Shown: positions 28,325-36,868, numbered from the stretch's first letter. The stretch is DNA of 64,000 bases from Hyphomicrobiales bacterium (GCA_004144595.1 SEEM01000011.1:25508-89507), one strand, 5' to 3'. The notes: generated by a model not told the origin, from the letters alone. Translations and numbers: made by a program.

Positions 28325-28438
28325 CTCTGGAACTCCCTGCAAACTGCGGGAGTAGTGGCGCCGCAGCCGTGAAGCGCGGGTTGAGCGATATGGTGAAGCG
28401 GTGATTCAGGATGAATCGCCGGTGAATCAGCCTCTTAG

Positions 28439-28538
28439 ACCATCGGCCCGAAAAGTGGCATGCAGTTTTTGAGACATGCCGATGCAAGATCAAACCCTAG
28501 ATCATCGGACTGAATAAGACATTCAGTTCGATGATCTA
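28439..28538. repeat. Hyphomicrobiales-type intergenic repeat-like segment
   Basis: The block CATCGGCCCGAAAAGTGGCA followed by GCATGCAGTTTTTGAGACATGC-like text resembles the short 'gaaaagtgg' elements scattered between genes in this order. It runs directly into the hairpin at 28498-28538. Copy number in this genome cannot be judged from one window. Confidence 0.35.
28498..28538 (-). terminator. Long hairpin including the hmuV stop codon
   Basis: Arms 28498-28515 and 28521-28538 pair at 17 of 18 positions with a 5-nt loop. The right arm contains the TAG stop of hmuV. There is no clear T-run after it, so termination, RNA stabilisation or a repeat-element origin are all possible. Confidence 0.6.
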
Positions 28539-29360
28539 GGCCGCTGGGCGGGCGCGATGCTGCTGCGGCAGCAGGAAGGGCAGGCCGGGCGCCGGCGCGC
28601 GGCTCAGCGTCAGGTCGACCTTGAAGACCTGGCGCAGCAATGCGTCGTCCAGCGTCTTCGCCGGCGGCCCCTGCGCGATGATCTGGCCCTGGTCCATCAC
28701 GACGAGATGGTCGGCATAGGTCACGGCGAGGTTGAGGTCGTGCAGCACGATCAGCACCGCGACGCCGCGCGCGGCGATGGCGCGAGCCATGTCGAGCAGG
28801 GCGAGTTGGTGGCAGAGGTCGAGACTGGCGATCGGTTCGTCCAGAAACAGCACCTGCCGCTCGGCGACGCTGCGGCCGGCTTCGAGCTGGCAGAGCACGC
28901 GGGCGAACTGCACGCGCTGCTGCTCGCCGCCCGAGAGCGTCTGATAACGTCGGCCGGCGAGGTCGATCACTCCGGCTGCCGCAAGGCTTTCGGCGACGAT
29001 CGCCTCGCGGCGCTGGCGCGTCAACGCCCGACCGATCCCATCGACGCCGAGGCTTGCGACCTCGTAGACGCTGAAGGGGAAGGCGAGGCGGGCATGCTGC
29101 GCCATGACCGAGCGCAGGCAGGCGAGGCGCCAGGCCGGGACCGCGGCGAGCGGCTCGCCCGCGATGCGGATCTTGCCGCCGGCCGGCTTGATCTCACCGG
29201 TCAGGAGCTTGAGCAGCGTCGATTTGCCGGCACCGTTCGGTCCGATCAGGATCGTGGTCGAGCCGCTGGCCAGTTCGAGGTTTGCGTCAGCGACGAGCCG
29301 GCGCCCGTCCGCGAGGAAGCCGACGCCTTGGCTGGAGAGGATCGGGTTCGCGTCAGACAT
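28536..29360 (-). CDS. hmuV: Heme ABC transporter ATP-binding protein HmuV
   Basis: 274 aa. Walker A GPNGAGKST near residue 37, Q-loop region MAQHARLAF, signature LSGGEQQRVQFARVL, Walker B VLFLDEPIASLD and switch His in VLHDLNLAVTYADH. This is the FecE/BtuD/HmuV type that powers import of heme or siderophores. It overlaps hmuU by 8 bp and is the last gene of hmuTUV. A long hairpin includes its stop codon. Confidence 0.93.
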   Translation of the reverse strand: MSDANPILSSQGVGFLADGRRLVADANLELASGSTTILIGPNGAGKSTLLKLLTGEIKPAGGKIRIAGEPLAAVPAWRLACLRSVMAQHARLAFPFSVYEVASLGVDGIGRALTRQRREAIVAESLAAAGVIDLAGRRYQTLSGGEQQRVQFARVLCQLEAGRSVAERQVLFLDEPIASLDLCHQLALLDMARAIAARGVAVLIVLHDLNLAVTYADHLVVMDQGQIIAQGPPAKTLDDALLRQVFKVDLTLSRAPAPGLPFLLPQQHRARPAA

Positions 29361-30459
29361 CGATCAGGCTCGTGCGGCGCAGCAGCAGCCAGAGGAAGAA
29401 CGGCGCGCCGATCGTGGCGGTGACGATGCCGATGGGCAGCTCCGCCGGAACGACAATGAGCCGCGCGACGATATCGGCGCCGACCAGCAGCATCGCACCG
29501 CCCAGCGCCGAGAGCGGCAGCAGCAGGCGGTGATCGGGGCCGACCGAGAGCCGGATCAGATGCGGCACGACGATGCCGACGAAGCCGATCAGCCCGGCGG
29601 TGGCGACGCTGGCGCCGACCGCGAGCGCGACCAGCAGGATCGCCAGCGCCTTGATGCGCTGGACGGGGATGCCGAGATGGTAGGCTTCCGCCTCGCCGAG
29701 CATCAGCCCGTTCAGGCCGCGCGCCAGCAGCGGCATCAGCAAGAGCAGCGGCAGGATGATCGGCGCCACCACCGTCAGCTTGGTCCAGCTCGCGCCGCCC
29801 AGGCTGCCGAGCGACCAGAAGGTCAGGTCGCGCAATTGCCGGTCGTCCGACCAGAAGGCGAGCAGGCCGGTCAACGCGCTGGCGAGCGCGCCGAGCGCGA
29901 CGCCTGCCAGCAGCATCGTCGCGACCGAGGTGCGGCCGCCGCGCGTGGCGATGAGGTAGAGCGCCAGCGTCGAGACGAGGCCGCCGCAGAAGGCGCCGGC
30001 CGGGAGGGCGGCGAAGGGCAGCTTCATCATGGTGCCGGCGAGGAAACGATCGCCCAGCACGATGGTTGCTGCCGCGGCCAGAGCCGCACCGCTGGAGACA
30101 CCGACGAGGCCGGGATCGGCGAGCGGATTGCGGAACAGCCCCTGCATCAGCGCGCCGGACACCGCGAGCCCGGCGCCGACGAGCAGGCCCAGCAGCACGC
30201 GCGGCAGGCGGATGTTCAGGACGACGAGGACGTCGCGCCCTTCCAGCAAGCTGGTATCGCCGTTCAGCCGTGCCATCAGGATTTCAGCGACACGGCCGGG
30301 TGCGATCGAGATCGCGCCCTGGCCGATGGCGACGACGGCGAGCAGCAGGCAGGCCAGGCTGATGCCGATGACGGCGAGCAGGCCGGTGCGGCGCCGGCTT
30401 GCGATCAGCATCGTCAGGTTTGCCGTGGCCATGGTCGGGGGCGGTGCCGCGAGGGTCAC
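29353..30459 (-). CDS. hmuU: Heme ABC transporter permease HmuU
   Basis: 368 aa BtuC/FecCD-family permease with about ten helices. Conserved RLPRVLLGLLVGAGLAVSGALMQGLFRNPLADPGLVG near residue 105-140 and GFVGIVVPHLIRL near 290 are family hallmarks. The GTG start at 30459 overlaps the hmuT stop (GTGA), indicating coupling; ATG 30432 is the alternative. It acts in the inner membrane as a homodimer with HmuV to take up heme delivered by HmuT. Confidence 0.93.
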   Translation of the reverse strand: MTLAAPPPTMATANLTMLIASRRRTGLLAVIGISLACLLLAVVAIGQGAISIAPGRVAEILMARLNGDTSLLEGRDVLVVLNIRLPRVLLGLLVGAGLAVSGALMQGLFRNPLADPGLVGVSSGAALAAAATIVLGDRFLAGTMMKLPFAALPAGAFCGGLVSTLALYLIATRGGRTSVATMLLAGVALGALASALTGLLAFWSDDRQLRDLTFWSLGSLGGASWTKLTVVAPIILPLLLLMPLLARGLNGLMLGEAEAYHLGIPVQRIKALAILLVALAVGASVATAGLIGFVGIVVPHLIRLSVGPDHRLLLPLSALGGAMLLVGADIVARLIVVPAELPIGIVTATIGAPFFLWLLLRRTSLIDV

Positions 30460-31415
30460 GGAGCGGCGGCGGTCTTGAGCGGCGGAATGGCGGCTTCCGG
30501 ATAGATCTCCGCCATCAGGTCTCGGGCCGCCATCGGGGTGCGCGGGCCGAAACCGAGCAGATAAAGTCCGTCCATGTGAACCAGCCGCTTGCCGGCCGCG
30601 GCGGGGATCTGGGCGAAGGCGGGCATCGCGAAAAGCTCGTCCGGCGTGGTGTTATGGGCGCTGCTGTTGCGCATCATCAGCACCATGTCTGGTGCGGCGG
30701 CGGCGATCGCCTCGTCCGTCATCGGCTTGTAGCCTTCGATCGCGTCGGCGACGTTGATGCCGCCCGCGAGCGAGATGATGCCATCGGCCGAGCTGTTGCG
30801 CCCGCCGACCAGGGCACGGCCGTTCTGCAGCGAGAGCAGGAAGAGGATGCGCTTTTTCTTCGCAAGGCCCGAGCGCAGGGTGGCGAGTTCGTCGAAGCGC
30901 GCCCTGGTCTGTGCCGCCAGGCGTTCGGCCGGAGCGGCCGCGCCGATGGCGGCGCCGATCGCGGCGATCTTGGTGGTGACGCCCTCCGGGGTCAGCCCGT
31001 CGCGGATATGGGCGATCTTCACGCCGGATTCGGCGAGCAGCGACACTGCGTCCGGTGGGCCGGCGCCGTCGATCAGCATGATCAGCGATGGCTTCAACGA
31101 CAGCACGCCCTCGGCCGAAAGCGCGCGGACATAGCCGACATTGGCCTTTTCCTTCAGCGCCTGCGGCGGGAACTGGCTGGTCGAGTCGACACCGACGATG
31201 CGATCCTGCAGGCCAAGCGCGTATATCACCTCGGTGATGACGCCACCGGCGACGACGATGCGGTCCGGCGTCTGGGCAAGCGCGGCACCTGGCAAGACGG
31301 GCGAGACCCCGAGCCCGCCGAGGCCGAGAGCGCTCAAGGCGAGGGCTGCCGTCAATTCGCGGCGATTCGGCTGCTTAAGGCCGCGATGCGTTTTGGTGAT
31401 GCGCAAGCCGGACAT
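30456..31415 (-). CDS. hmuT: Periplasmic heme-binding protein HmuT
   Basis: 319 aa. N-terminal export signal with NRRELTAALALSALGLGGLG and cleavage near GAALAQ. The binding-protein domain (about 50-310) has RIVVAGGVITEVIYALGL, the heme-pocket region VGVDSTSQFPPQAL, and MVLMMRNSS, matching HmuT/HemT. GGAG 7 nt before ATG 31415 decides the start. First gene of hmuTUV, divergent from the heme monooxygenase. No TonB-dependent heme receptor gene is present nearby. Confidence 0.92.
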   Translation of the reverse strand: MSGLRITKTHRGLKQPNRRELTAALALSALGLGGLGVSPVLPGAALAQTPDRIVVAGGVITEVIYALGLQDRIVGVDSTSQFPPQALKEKANVGYVRALSAEGVLSLKPSLIMLIDGAGPPDAVSLLAESGVKIAHIRDGLTPEGVTTKIAAIGAAIGAAAPAERLAAQTRARFDELATLRSGLAKKKRILFLLSLQNGRALVGGRNSSADGIISLAGGINVADAIEGYKPMTDEAIAAAAPDMVLMMRNSSAHNTTPDELFAMPAFAQIPAAAGKRLVHMDGLYLLGFGPRTPMAARDLMAEIYPEAAIPPLKTAAAP

Positions 31416-31761
31416 ATCGCAACTCCATTGGAGCGCAGCCGCTGGATTCAGCCGGCGCTGGCGCCCAAGCAAGAAGGTTGTTCTCAGTTTAAAATGAATC
31501 AAAACGAAGTAGAGCTTGTTTTTAATTATTCAAAACAAGTTCTTCTTCGTGGTATTATTGACGCTGATATGAGCCTTTACTACAAGGGGTCAAGGGCAAT
31601 GCCGATGCACAGCCGGTCTCGTCAGGCGATATCGCGGGCGACGGGTTTTCGGTCGTGCGCATTTCCGGGTCGGAATCCCCTCCGGAGATGGCCGATCGGG
31701 ATGGCGTTGTCCGGTATCGTTCGTTCCGCCATTTCCGGCGTGTCAGATGCAGGGTTTACCG
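31416..31761. promoter_or_regulatory. Divergent heme-locus promoter region, 346 bp
   Basis: Non-coding between hmuT (-) and the heme monooxygenase (+). The stretch 31485-31570 is strikingly AT-rich for this genome and carries the 19-bp-arm palindrome at 31504-31550, where bidirectional iron control would be expected. I looked for a small hemP/hmuP gene here and found none; plus-strand frames are open at 31570-31761 but show no motif or ribosome site. Confidence 0.65.
31504..31550. promoter_or_regulatory. Long imperfect palindrome in the hmuT/heme monooxygenase promoter region
   Basis: Arms 31504-31522 and 31532-31550 match at 17 of 19 positions around a 9-nt spacer (TAATTATTC). Inner arms CTTGTTTT/AAAACAAG and outer arms ACGAAG/CTTCGT are exact. 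It lies 89 bp from hmuT and 212 bp from the monooxygenase start. An iron-regulator operator (Irr, RirA or Fur) is a reasonable guess, but the sequence does not match the classic Irr ICE consensus. Confidence 0.6.
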
Positions 31762-32109
31762 ATGTTCATCGCCATGAATCGCTTCAAGGTCGTCAAGGGC
31801 GAGGAAGCCGCCTTCGAGACGGTCTGGTCCTCGCGCAAGACCCGCCTCGACGAAATGCCGGGCTTTCTGGCCTTCCATCTGCTGAGGGGGCCGGAGAAGG
31901 AGGATCATACGCTGTATTCCTCCCATACGAGCTGGGCCTCGAAGGAGGATTTCACGGCCTGGACCAAGTCCGAGCAGTTCCGCGAATCGCATCGCAATGC
32001 CGGCCAGCCGCGCCCGACGCCGATCTATCTCGGCCATCCCGAGTTCGAGGGTTTCGAGACCGTGCTGAGCGAGAGCAATCCGCACCTGCCCCGCCAGGCG
32101 GCAGAGTGA
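31762..32109 (+). CDS. IsdG/HmuQ-like heme-degrading monooxygenase
   Basis: 115 aa ABM (ferredoxin-like) fold. The IsdG-type catalytic trio is in place: N6 (MNRFKV), W67 (AWTKSEQF) and H77 (ESHRN), with the core GFLAFHLLRGPE. Such enzymes open the heme ring and release iron. AGGG 7 nt before ATG 31762 favours this start over ATG 31747. Followed after 11 bp by hutX and divergent from hmuTUV, a setting that strongly supports a heme-iron role. Confidence 0.9.
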   Translation: MFIAMNRFKVVKGEEAAFETVWSSRKTRLDEMPGFLAFHLLRGPEKEDHTLYSSHTSWASKEDFTAWTKSEQFRESHRNAGQPRPTPIYLGHPEFEGFETVLSESNPHLPRQAAE

Positions 32110-32120
32110 GGTTTGAGCCG

Positions 32121-32642
32121 ATGACGACGGCCGCTATCACTTCGCCGGATCCGATGGAGCATGCGCGCAGCCTGCTTGCTGCCAAGCCGGATGGCCTGAT
32201 CGAGGCCGTCGCGCGCGAGGCCAAGGTCTCGACGCGCGCGGTGCTCGAACTCTTGCCCGCCGAGCAGCGTCAATTCGTGGCGCCGGAACGCTTCGAGGAT
32301 GTCTGGAAGGATCTCGCGACCTGGGGAACGGTGCTCTTCCTGATGCACACGCCAGATATCGTGCTGGAATGCGAGGGTTCGCTGCCCGTCGGCAGCTTCG
32401 GACACGGCTATTACAACATCCATGGCGACAGCCCGATCGGCGGGCATATCAAGGCCGAGAACTGCCGGGCGATCTATCTGGTCGACCGCTCGACGGCACA
32501 GGGCCGGCGCGCCTGCTCGGTGCAGTTCTTCAACGGCTCCGGCGAGGTGATGTTCAAGGTCTTCGTGCGGCGCGATGCCGCGCGCGCCTTGCTGCCGGAT
32601 CAGCTGGCGCGGTTCGAGGCGCTCAAGACGATATTCGCCTGA
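32121..32642 (+). CDS. hutX: Heme utilization cytosolic carrier protein HutX
   Basis: 173 aa. HutX/HuvX-family features: the N-terminal HTH-like segment PDGLIEAVAREAKVSTRAVLELLP, then GTVLFLMHTPDIVLECEGSLPVGSFGHGYYNIHG and NCRAIYLVDR and SVQFFNGSGEVMFKVFV. The protein is thought to bind heme in the cytosol and pass it to degrading enzymes. It lies 11 bp after the monooxygenase and is surely cotranscribed. It takes the place of a full-length HmuS in this locus. Confidence 0.9.
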   Translation: MTTAAITSPDPMEHARSLLAAKPDGLIEAVAREAKVSTRAVLELLPAEQRQFVAPERFEDVWKDLATWGTVLFLMHTPDIVLECEGSLPVGSFGHGYYNIHGDSPIGGHIKAENCRAIYLVDRSTAQGRRACSVQFFNGSGEVMFKVFVRRDAARALLPDQLARFEALKTIFA

Positions 32643-32782
32643 GCCCAAAAAACGACATGGTGTCCGGTTCTTGCATCGCGTGGCATAAGGCGTGCGATGC
32701 GGCCACCGATGAAGGCGATGAGCGGAATTCACCATTCGTTAACCATGTTGACGCAGCCTTCCCGGAAGCAGGCCCGTCGAGC

Positions 32783-34240
32783 ATGACCGTTTCACGCGAC
32801 CGAGAGCCCTCGGACGACGTGGCGGGCATCGCCGGCGAGAGGCTGTCCGACGGTTCGGCGATGGGGGTCGATATGGCCGCGCATGTCACCATGGATCGGG
32901 CCCATCTGCCGCATGGCCGCCCCGGGCTGACCATCGCGGCCGGGCGCAGGTTCGTGGCGAGGCGGGTCCCGGCCTTGCGCACGAATCTGGGGTCGGCGCT
33001 CCTGCTCGGGCTGCGCTTCATCCAAGCCCGGCTGATTTCGGTCTGGGGGCTGATCATCGCGGCCGCCCTGTGCCCGCCCTTCGTCTTCGCCGCCTTTGCG
33101 GTGTTCTCAGCGGTGGCGAACTTCATCTCGATCGCTTCGCTCCTGCGATTGGAGGCGGTGTTCTTCCAGAACAGCGATCGCGCCCGGCTCGGCCTCGCTT
33201 TCCGGCTCGCAGCCGCCGTCGGAGTAGCCTTCCTGGCTATCGCCACGCTGGTCCTGATCGGGCTCGCGGTGACCGGCTGGATCGCGCCTGCGGTCGCCTT
33301 CTTCTTCCTCGTTTCGCTTGCCGCGCGCTCGGTGCTGCGCCTGCTCTGGTCGGAGGCGACGGCGGAAGGCGATTTCCGCGCCATCGGCAACAGCAATGTC
33401 GTGCAGGCCATGGTGCAGCCGGCTATCATGCTGCTGCTGATCGCGCTCTTCGGGCCGAGGGCGCTGACGCTGTTCATGGCCGATGCGATCGGGCACGTCC
33501 TGGCAGCGGCCTATCTTCTGCATCGCCGGCGCGATTCCGTCGCCGCGCTGGTCCGGCCGGCGCTCTGGTCCCGGCGCAGCCTCGCCGAGGCGGCATTCCG
33601 CTGGCGGGACGCGCCACGGGCGCTGCTGCCTTCGGCGCTGCTGGCTTATGGGTTCGCGATCGCGCCGCTCCTGGTCCTGCCCTATGCCAGCAACACCGTG
33701 CTCGCGGCGCAGGTCGCCCTGTCCATGCGGCTGCTGGACATGCCGACCCAGATGTTCGCCACCGTGTCGGTCCCGCTCGTGCTGAACCGGCTGCGCTCCC
33801 ATGCGGGCTCACGCCGGCGCTTCTGGGCCCGTATCATGGCGCTCGGCCTGACCGCCGGCGCGACCATCCTGTTCAGCGGTATCGCCATTGCGGCACTGGT
33901 CGCGGATCACTGGCTGGTCGGGACGCAATGGCAGGACCTCGGCGAGGTCATTGCGCTGCTGGCGGCGTTCTATATCGGCATTGCCGTCCTCGGCCCGCTC
34001 CAGGAAGTGGCGACGTTGTCACGCCAGCCCTTCTGGCAGGTCGCGGTCAATGCCGCCGCGCTGATCGCGATCCTGGTAGCGATGGCGTGGTTCCGGGCAC
34101 TGTCGCCGGAGCTGCTGCTGACGATCGGCGCCATCTCGATCCTGCGCACGTTGACGCATACCGCCTTCATCTGGCTGCATCTCGACGATTCCGCCGAGGC
34201 ATCGCCCGACGGTCTTGCCGCTTCGGGGGCCGCCCGCTAA
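32783..34240 (+). CDS. Polysaccharide flippase-like membrane protein (MOP superfamily)
   Basis: 485 aa. After a polar N-terminus of about 70 residues there are roughly 12 hydrophobic helices. The pattern FAVFSAVANFISIASLLRLEAVFFQNSD near residue 105 and the paired helix spacing match Wzx/PST-type oligosaccharide flippases, which move lipid-linked glycans across the inner membrane. No glycosyltransferases adjoin, so the glycan cannot be inferred. Start uncertain: ATG 32783 (MTVSRD) chosen, ATG 32862 possible; neither has a strong site. Confidence 0.75.
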   Translation: MTVSRDREPSDDVAGIAGERLSDGSAMGVDMAAHVTMDRAHLPHGRPGLTIAAGRRFVARRVPALRTNLGSALLLGLRFIQARLISVWGLIIAAALCPPFVFAAFAVFSAVANFISIASLLRLEAVFFQNSDRARLGLAFRLAAAVGVAFLAIATLVLIGLAVTGWIAPAVAFFFLVSLAARSVLRLLWSEATAEGDFRAIGNSNVVQAMVQPAIMLLLIALFGPRALTLFMADAIGHVLAAAYLLHRRRDSVAALVRPALWSRRSLAEAAFRWRDAPRALLPSALLAYGFAIAPLLVLPYASNTVLAAQVALSMRLLDMPTQMFATVSVPLVLNRLRSHAGSRRRFWARIMALGLTAGATILFSGIAIAALVADHWLVGTQWQDLGEVIALLAAFYIGIAVLGPLQEVATLSRQPFWQVAVNAAALIAILVAMAWFRALSPELLLTIGAISILRTLTHTAFIWLHLDDSAEASPDGLAASGAAR

Positions 34241-34291
34241 GGCCGGCTCCGATCAGGTCATTTGAACCGATCGGTGAAGCCGAACTTCGGG

Positions 34292-35014
34292 TTACTCCCG
34301 GCGGATCAGCCGGTCGGCGATCAGCGAGGAGAGCAGCCCGGGCCTGAACTCGCGCTCCAGCCGCTCGGGGTCGTAAATCGTGGCGACCCAATCCAGGAAG
34401 GCGATGCCCTTGGCTTCGCCCTCGCGGCGATAGGTCTCGAAGAAGGCGTCGAGGATACCGGTCTTGGCGAAGCGGAAATGGCCGTAGCGCAGCGAAAGCT
34501 GGCGCATGGCCTCCTCGAGCGGGCGTCCTTCATGAATCAGCAGATAGAGCGCCGAGAAGAAGCCGGCCCGGTCCGCACCGGACTTGCAATGCACGAGCGC
34601 GGGCTCGTCGAGGCCCGCGAAGAACGTCTTGGCATCGAGGATGGTCGCGCGATCCGGTGCGCCGCGCGAGCGCAGCACGAAGTCGACGAGCCTGATGCCA
34701 TGGCGCTCGCAGGCTTCCTTCTGGAGCGGCCAGGAGCCGTGCTCGCGCCCGCCGCGCAGGTTGACGATGGTCTTGACGCCCTTGCGGGCGAAGGCCGCGA
34801 TCTGGCCGGGCGCCGGCTGGGCCGCGCGCCAGAGCCGCGGCGTGACGCGGTGCGCGTTGAGATAGGCGAGCCGGAAGATGCCGTGGTCGACCAGCAGCAT
34901 ATTGGCCCAGGCACGCAGGCGCTCGCCGCGACCTTCGATCGGCCGGTCCCAGCGGGCGATGCGCGCCATGCGGCGGGCATAGCGCTCTTCGTCGGGGCGC
35001 AGGCGGCTCAGCAC
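34292..35014 (-). CDS. Dual-specificity/tyrosine phosphatase-like protein
   Basis: 240 aa with the Cys-phosphatase P-loop HCKSGADRAG (C143, R149), a KTIVNLRGGRE strand-loop before it, and a conserved NAHRVTPRLWRAAQP entry region, as in bacterial DSP/Siw14-like phosphatases. The general acid may be an Asp in the loop around residue 118-125. Substrate unknown: phosphoprotein, inositol phosphate or envelope phosphate are options. The start is a GTG (35014) with no clear site; ATG 34969 is possible. Convergent with the flippase gene. Confidence 0.82.
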   Translation of the reverse strand: MLSRLRPDEERYARRMARIARWDRPIEGRGERLRAWANMLLVDHGIFRLAYLNAHRVTPRLWRAAQPAPGQIAAFARKGVKTIVNLRGGREHGSWPLQKEACERHGIRLVDFVLRSRGAPDRATILDAKTFFAGLDEPALVHCKSGADRAGFFSALYLLIHEGRPLEEAMRQLSLRYGHFRFAKTGILDAFFETYRREGEAKGIAFLDWVATIYDPERLEREFRPGLLSSLIADRLIRRE

Positions 35015-35166
35015 GGCCGGGTCTCGGGGCTGTTCATGGGGCGCCGGATAGCAGTGCGGGCGCGCCTAGGCAAATCGTCGGGTGACCATGCGCGACGGAA
35101 AGGCTTGGCGTTTTCGCCGCGAACTTGCATAAGGCCCCGCGAAATTCCCAAGCGACAGGTTCCAGA

Positions 35167-35703
35167 ATGCGCATCGACGCCATCTCCATCGGCAAGAACC
35201 CGCCCGAAGAAGTGAATGTCCTGATCGAAGTGGCGATCGGGGGCGAACCGATCAAGTACGAGATGGACAAGGAGGCCGGCACGCTCTTCGTCGACCGCTT
35301 CCTTTATACGCCGATGCGCTATCCCGGAAACTACGGCTTCATCCCGCACACGCTCTCGGAAGACGGCGACCCCTGCGACGTGCTGGTCGCCAATACGCGC
35401 CCGCTGGTGCCGGGCTCCTATATCGCTGTGCGGCCGATCGGCGTGATGCTGATGGAGGACGAGGCGGGCGGCGACGAGAAGATCATCGCCGTGCCGGTGC
35501 CGAAGCTGACCAAGCGTTACGAGAGCGTGCACAACTACACCGATCTGCCGCAGATCACGCTCGACCAGATCCAGCACTTCTTCGAGCACTACAAGGATCT
35601 CGAGCCCGGCAAATGGGTCAAGCTCAAAGGCTGGGGCGACGCGGCCATGGCCAAGAAGCTGATCGTCGAGGCGATCGAGCGGGCGAAGGCCGCGAAGGAC
35701 TGA
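35167..35703 (+). CDS. ppa: Inorganic pyrophosphatase, family I
   Basis: 178 aa, normal for hexameric bacterial PPase. The metal/diphosphate site is EDGDPCD (D66, D68, D71) with [16 protein letters not shown] and [11 protein letters not shown] upstream and KWVKLKGWG at the end, all invariant in the family. It hydrolyses PPi from biosynthetic reactions. Start MRIDAISIG at 35167. A 134-bp inverted repeat begins 2 bp after its stop codon. Confidence 0.96.
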   Translation: MRIDAISIGKNPPEEVNVLIEVAIGGEPIKYEMDKEAGTLFVDRFLYTPMRYPGNYGFIPHTLSEDGDPCDVLVANTRPLVPGSYIAVRPIGVMLMEDEAGGDEKIIAVPVPKLTKRYESVHNYTDLPQITLDQIQHFFEHYKDLEPGKWVKLKGWGDAAMAKKLIVEAIERAKAAKD

Positions 35704-35705
35704 GC

Positions 35706-35839
35706 GTCATCCCGCACGCGCTGCGGCACGCGAGTGCTGCTGCGCAGATGCGGGACCTTGCGCAGGATAAGGCGCCCTTTCGTCACGCGGTCCCGTGTCT
35801 GCGCAGCAGCACTTCGTGCCGCAGCGCGCACGGGATGAC
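35706..35839. repeat. 134-bp inverted repeat (REP/MITE-like) after ppa
   Basis: Left arm 35706-35757 and right arm 35789-35839 pair along nearly their whole length (about 46 of 51 positions, one 1-nt bulge) around a 31-bp loop. The outer ends are GTCATCCCG / CGGGATGAC. It lies between convergent ppa and the CitE-like gene, starting 2 bp past the ppa stop and ending 6 bp before the lyase stop, so it could also end both transcripts. Confidence 0.85.
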
Positions 35840-35845
35840 ACCTGT

Positions 35846-36721
35846 CTACGCCGCGATCGCTTCCGCCAGCGCGACGGTGCGCCTCGCCATATCGGCATGG
35901 AGCAGCTCGACCATGCGGCCGTCGAGCTGGATCGCGCCCTTGCCGGCATTCTCCGGCAGATCGAAGGCGGCGATGACGGCGCGGGCCTTCAACAGCTCGG
36001 CTTCGTCGGGCGCGAAGATCGTATTCGCCACCGCGACCTGCGAGGGATGGATCAGGGTGCGGCCGTCGAAGCCGAGATCGCGGCCCTGCTCGCATTCGGC
36101 CAGGAAGCCGGCCTCGTCCTTGATGTCGTTATAGACGCCGTCGAGGATGTCGATGCCATGGGCGCGGGCGGCCAGCAGCGCGCTGGTCAGCCAGGGCAGC
36201 ATCGGCGCACGACCGGGCACGAAGCGGGCGCGGGTTTCCTTGGCGAGGTCGTTGGTGCCCATGACGAAGCAGGCCAGCCGCGTCACGGGATCGCGCGCGG
36301 CGCGGGCGATGCGCTCGACATCGAGGATGGCGAGCGGCGTCTCGATCATCGCCCAGACCGCGGTCGCCGGATCGGCCCAGAGGCCCTTCAACTGATGGCC
36401 GACCTCATGCAGCGTCTCGGGCGCGGAAACCTTCGGAATCAGGATCGCCTGCGGCTTGGCCTCGGCTGCGGCCGCGAGATCGTCAGCGAACCATGGCGTG
36501 CCGACGCCGTTGACGCGGATCACCAGCTCGCGCCGGCCATAACCACCCGCCTTGACGGCCGCGCAGACCCGCGCGCGGGCTTCCGATTTTGCATCGGGCG
36601 CGACCGCGTCCTCAAGGTCGAGGATCAGGACGTCGGCCGCGATCTCGCGGGCCTTTTCCAAGGCGCGGGGATTCGAGCCGGGCATATAGAGAGCGCTGCG
36701 GCGGGGGCGTATCGTGCTCAT
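35846..36721 (-). CDS. CitE-like CoA-ester lyase (HpcH/HpaI family)
   Basis: 291 aa. The TIM-barrel signature RSALYMPGSNPRALEKA and LILDLEDAVAPDAK at the N-terminus, RVNGVGTPWF, the CoA/metal Glu in AMIETPLAILD, GTNDLAKETRARF and DGRTLIHPSQVAVAN are all present. Relatives cleave malyl-CoA or beta-methylmalyl-CoA, or act as malyl-CoA thioesterase (Mcl2). A mesaconyl-CoA hydratase-like gene 2 kb away makes an ethylmalonyl-CoA-pathway role attractive (inference). AGGAG precedes ATG 36721. Confidence 0.88.
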   Translation of the reverse strand: MSTIRPRRSALYMPGSNPRALEKAREIAADVLILDLEDAVAPDAKSEARARVCAAVKAGGYGRRELVIRVNGVGTPWFADDLAAAAEAKPQAILIPKVSAPETLHEVGHQLKGLWADPATAVWAMIETPLAILDVERIARAARDPVTRLACFVMGTNDLAKETRARFVPGRAPMLPWLTSALLAARAHGIDILDGVYNDIKDEAGFLAECEQGRDLGFDGRTLIHPSQVAVANTIFAPDEAELLKARAVIAAFDLPENAGKGAIQLDGRMVELLHADMARRTVALAEAIAA

Positions 36722-36868
36722 CGTCTCTCCTGACGCAGGCCTGCTCTAACTCTCGCATTTTCTTCACGCGAACCGGTGTCCGCTTTGCCTGAAAATGCTT
36801 CGGTATTGCACTGCACAGTAGAGCAACGCAGATGCAATGCCAGCGCTGCGAAAGACGGAGGAAACGGC

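Noticed and set aside
29104..30504. Plus-strand frame over hmuU and hmuV.
   Set aside because: Gln/Arg/Asp-rich shadow of the hmuU and hmuV genes, without motifs.
31570..31761. Possible small hemP/hmuP gene in the heme locus.
   Set aside because: None of the frames shows the short conserved HemP core (REV.I.H.G..Y.LR.T); no ribosome site.
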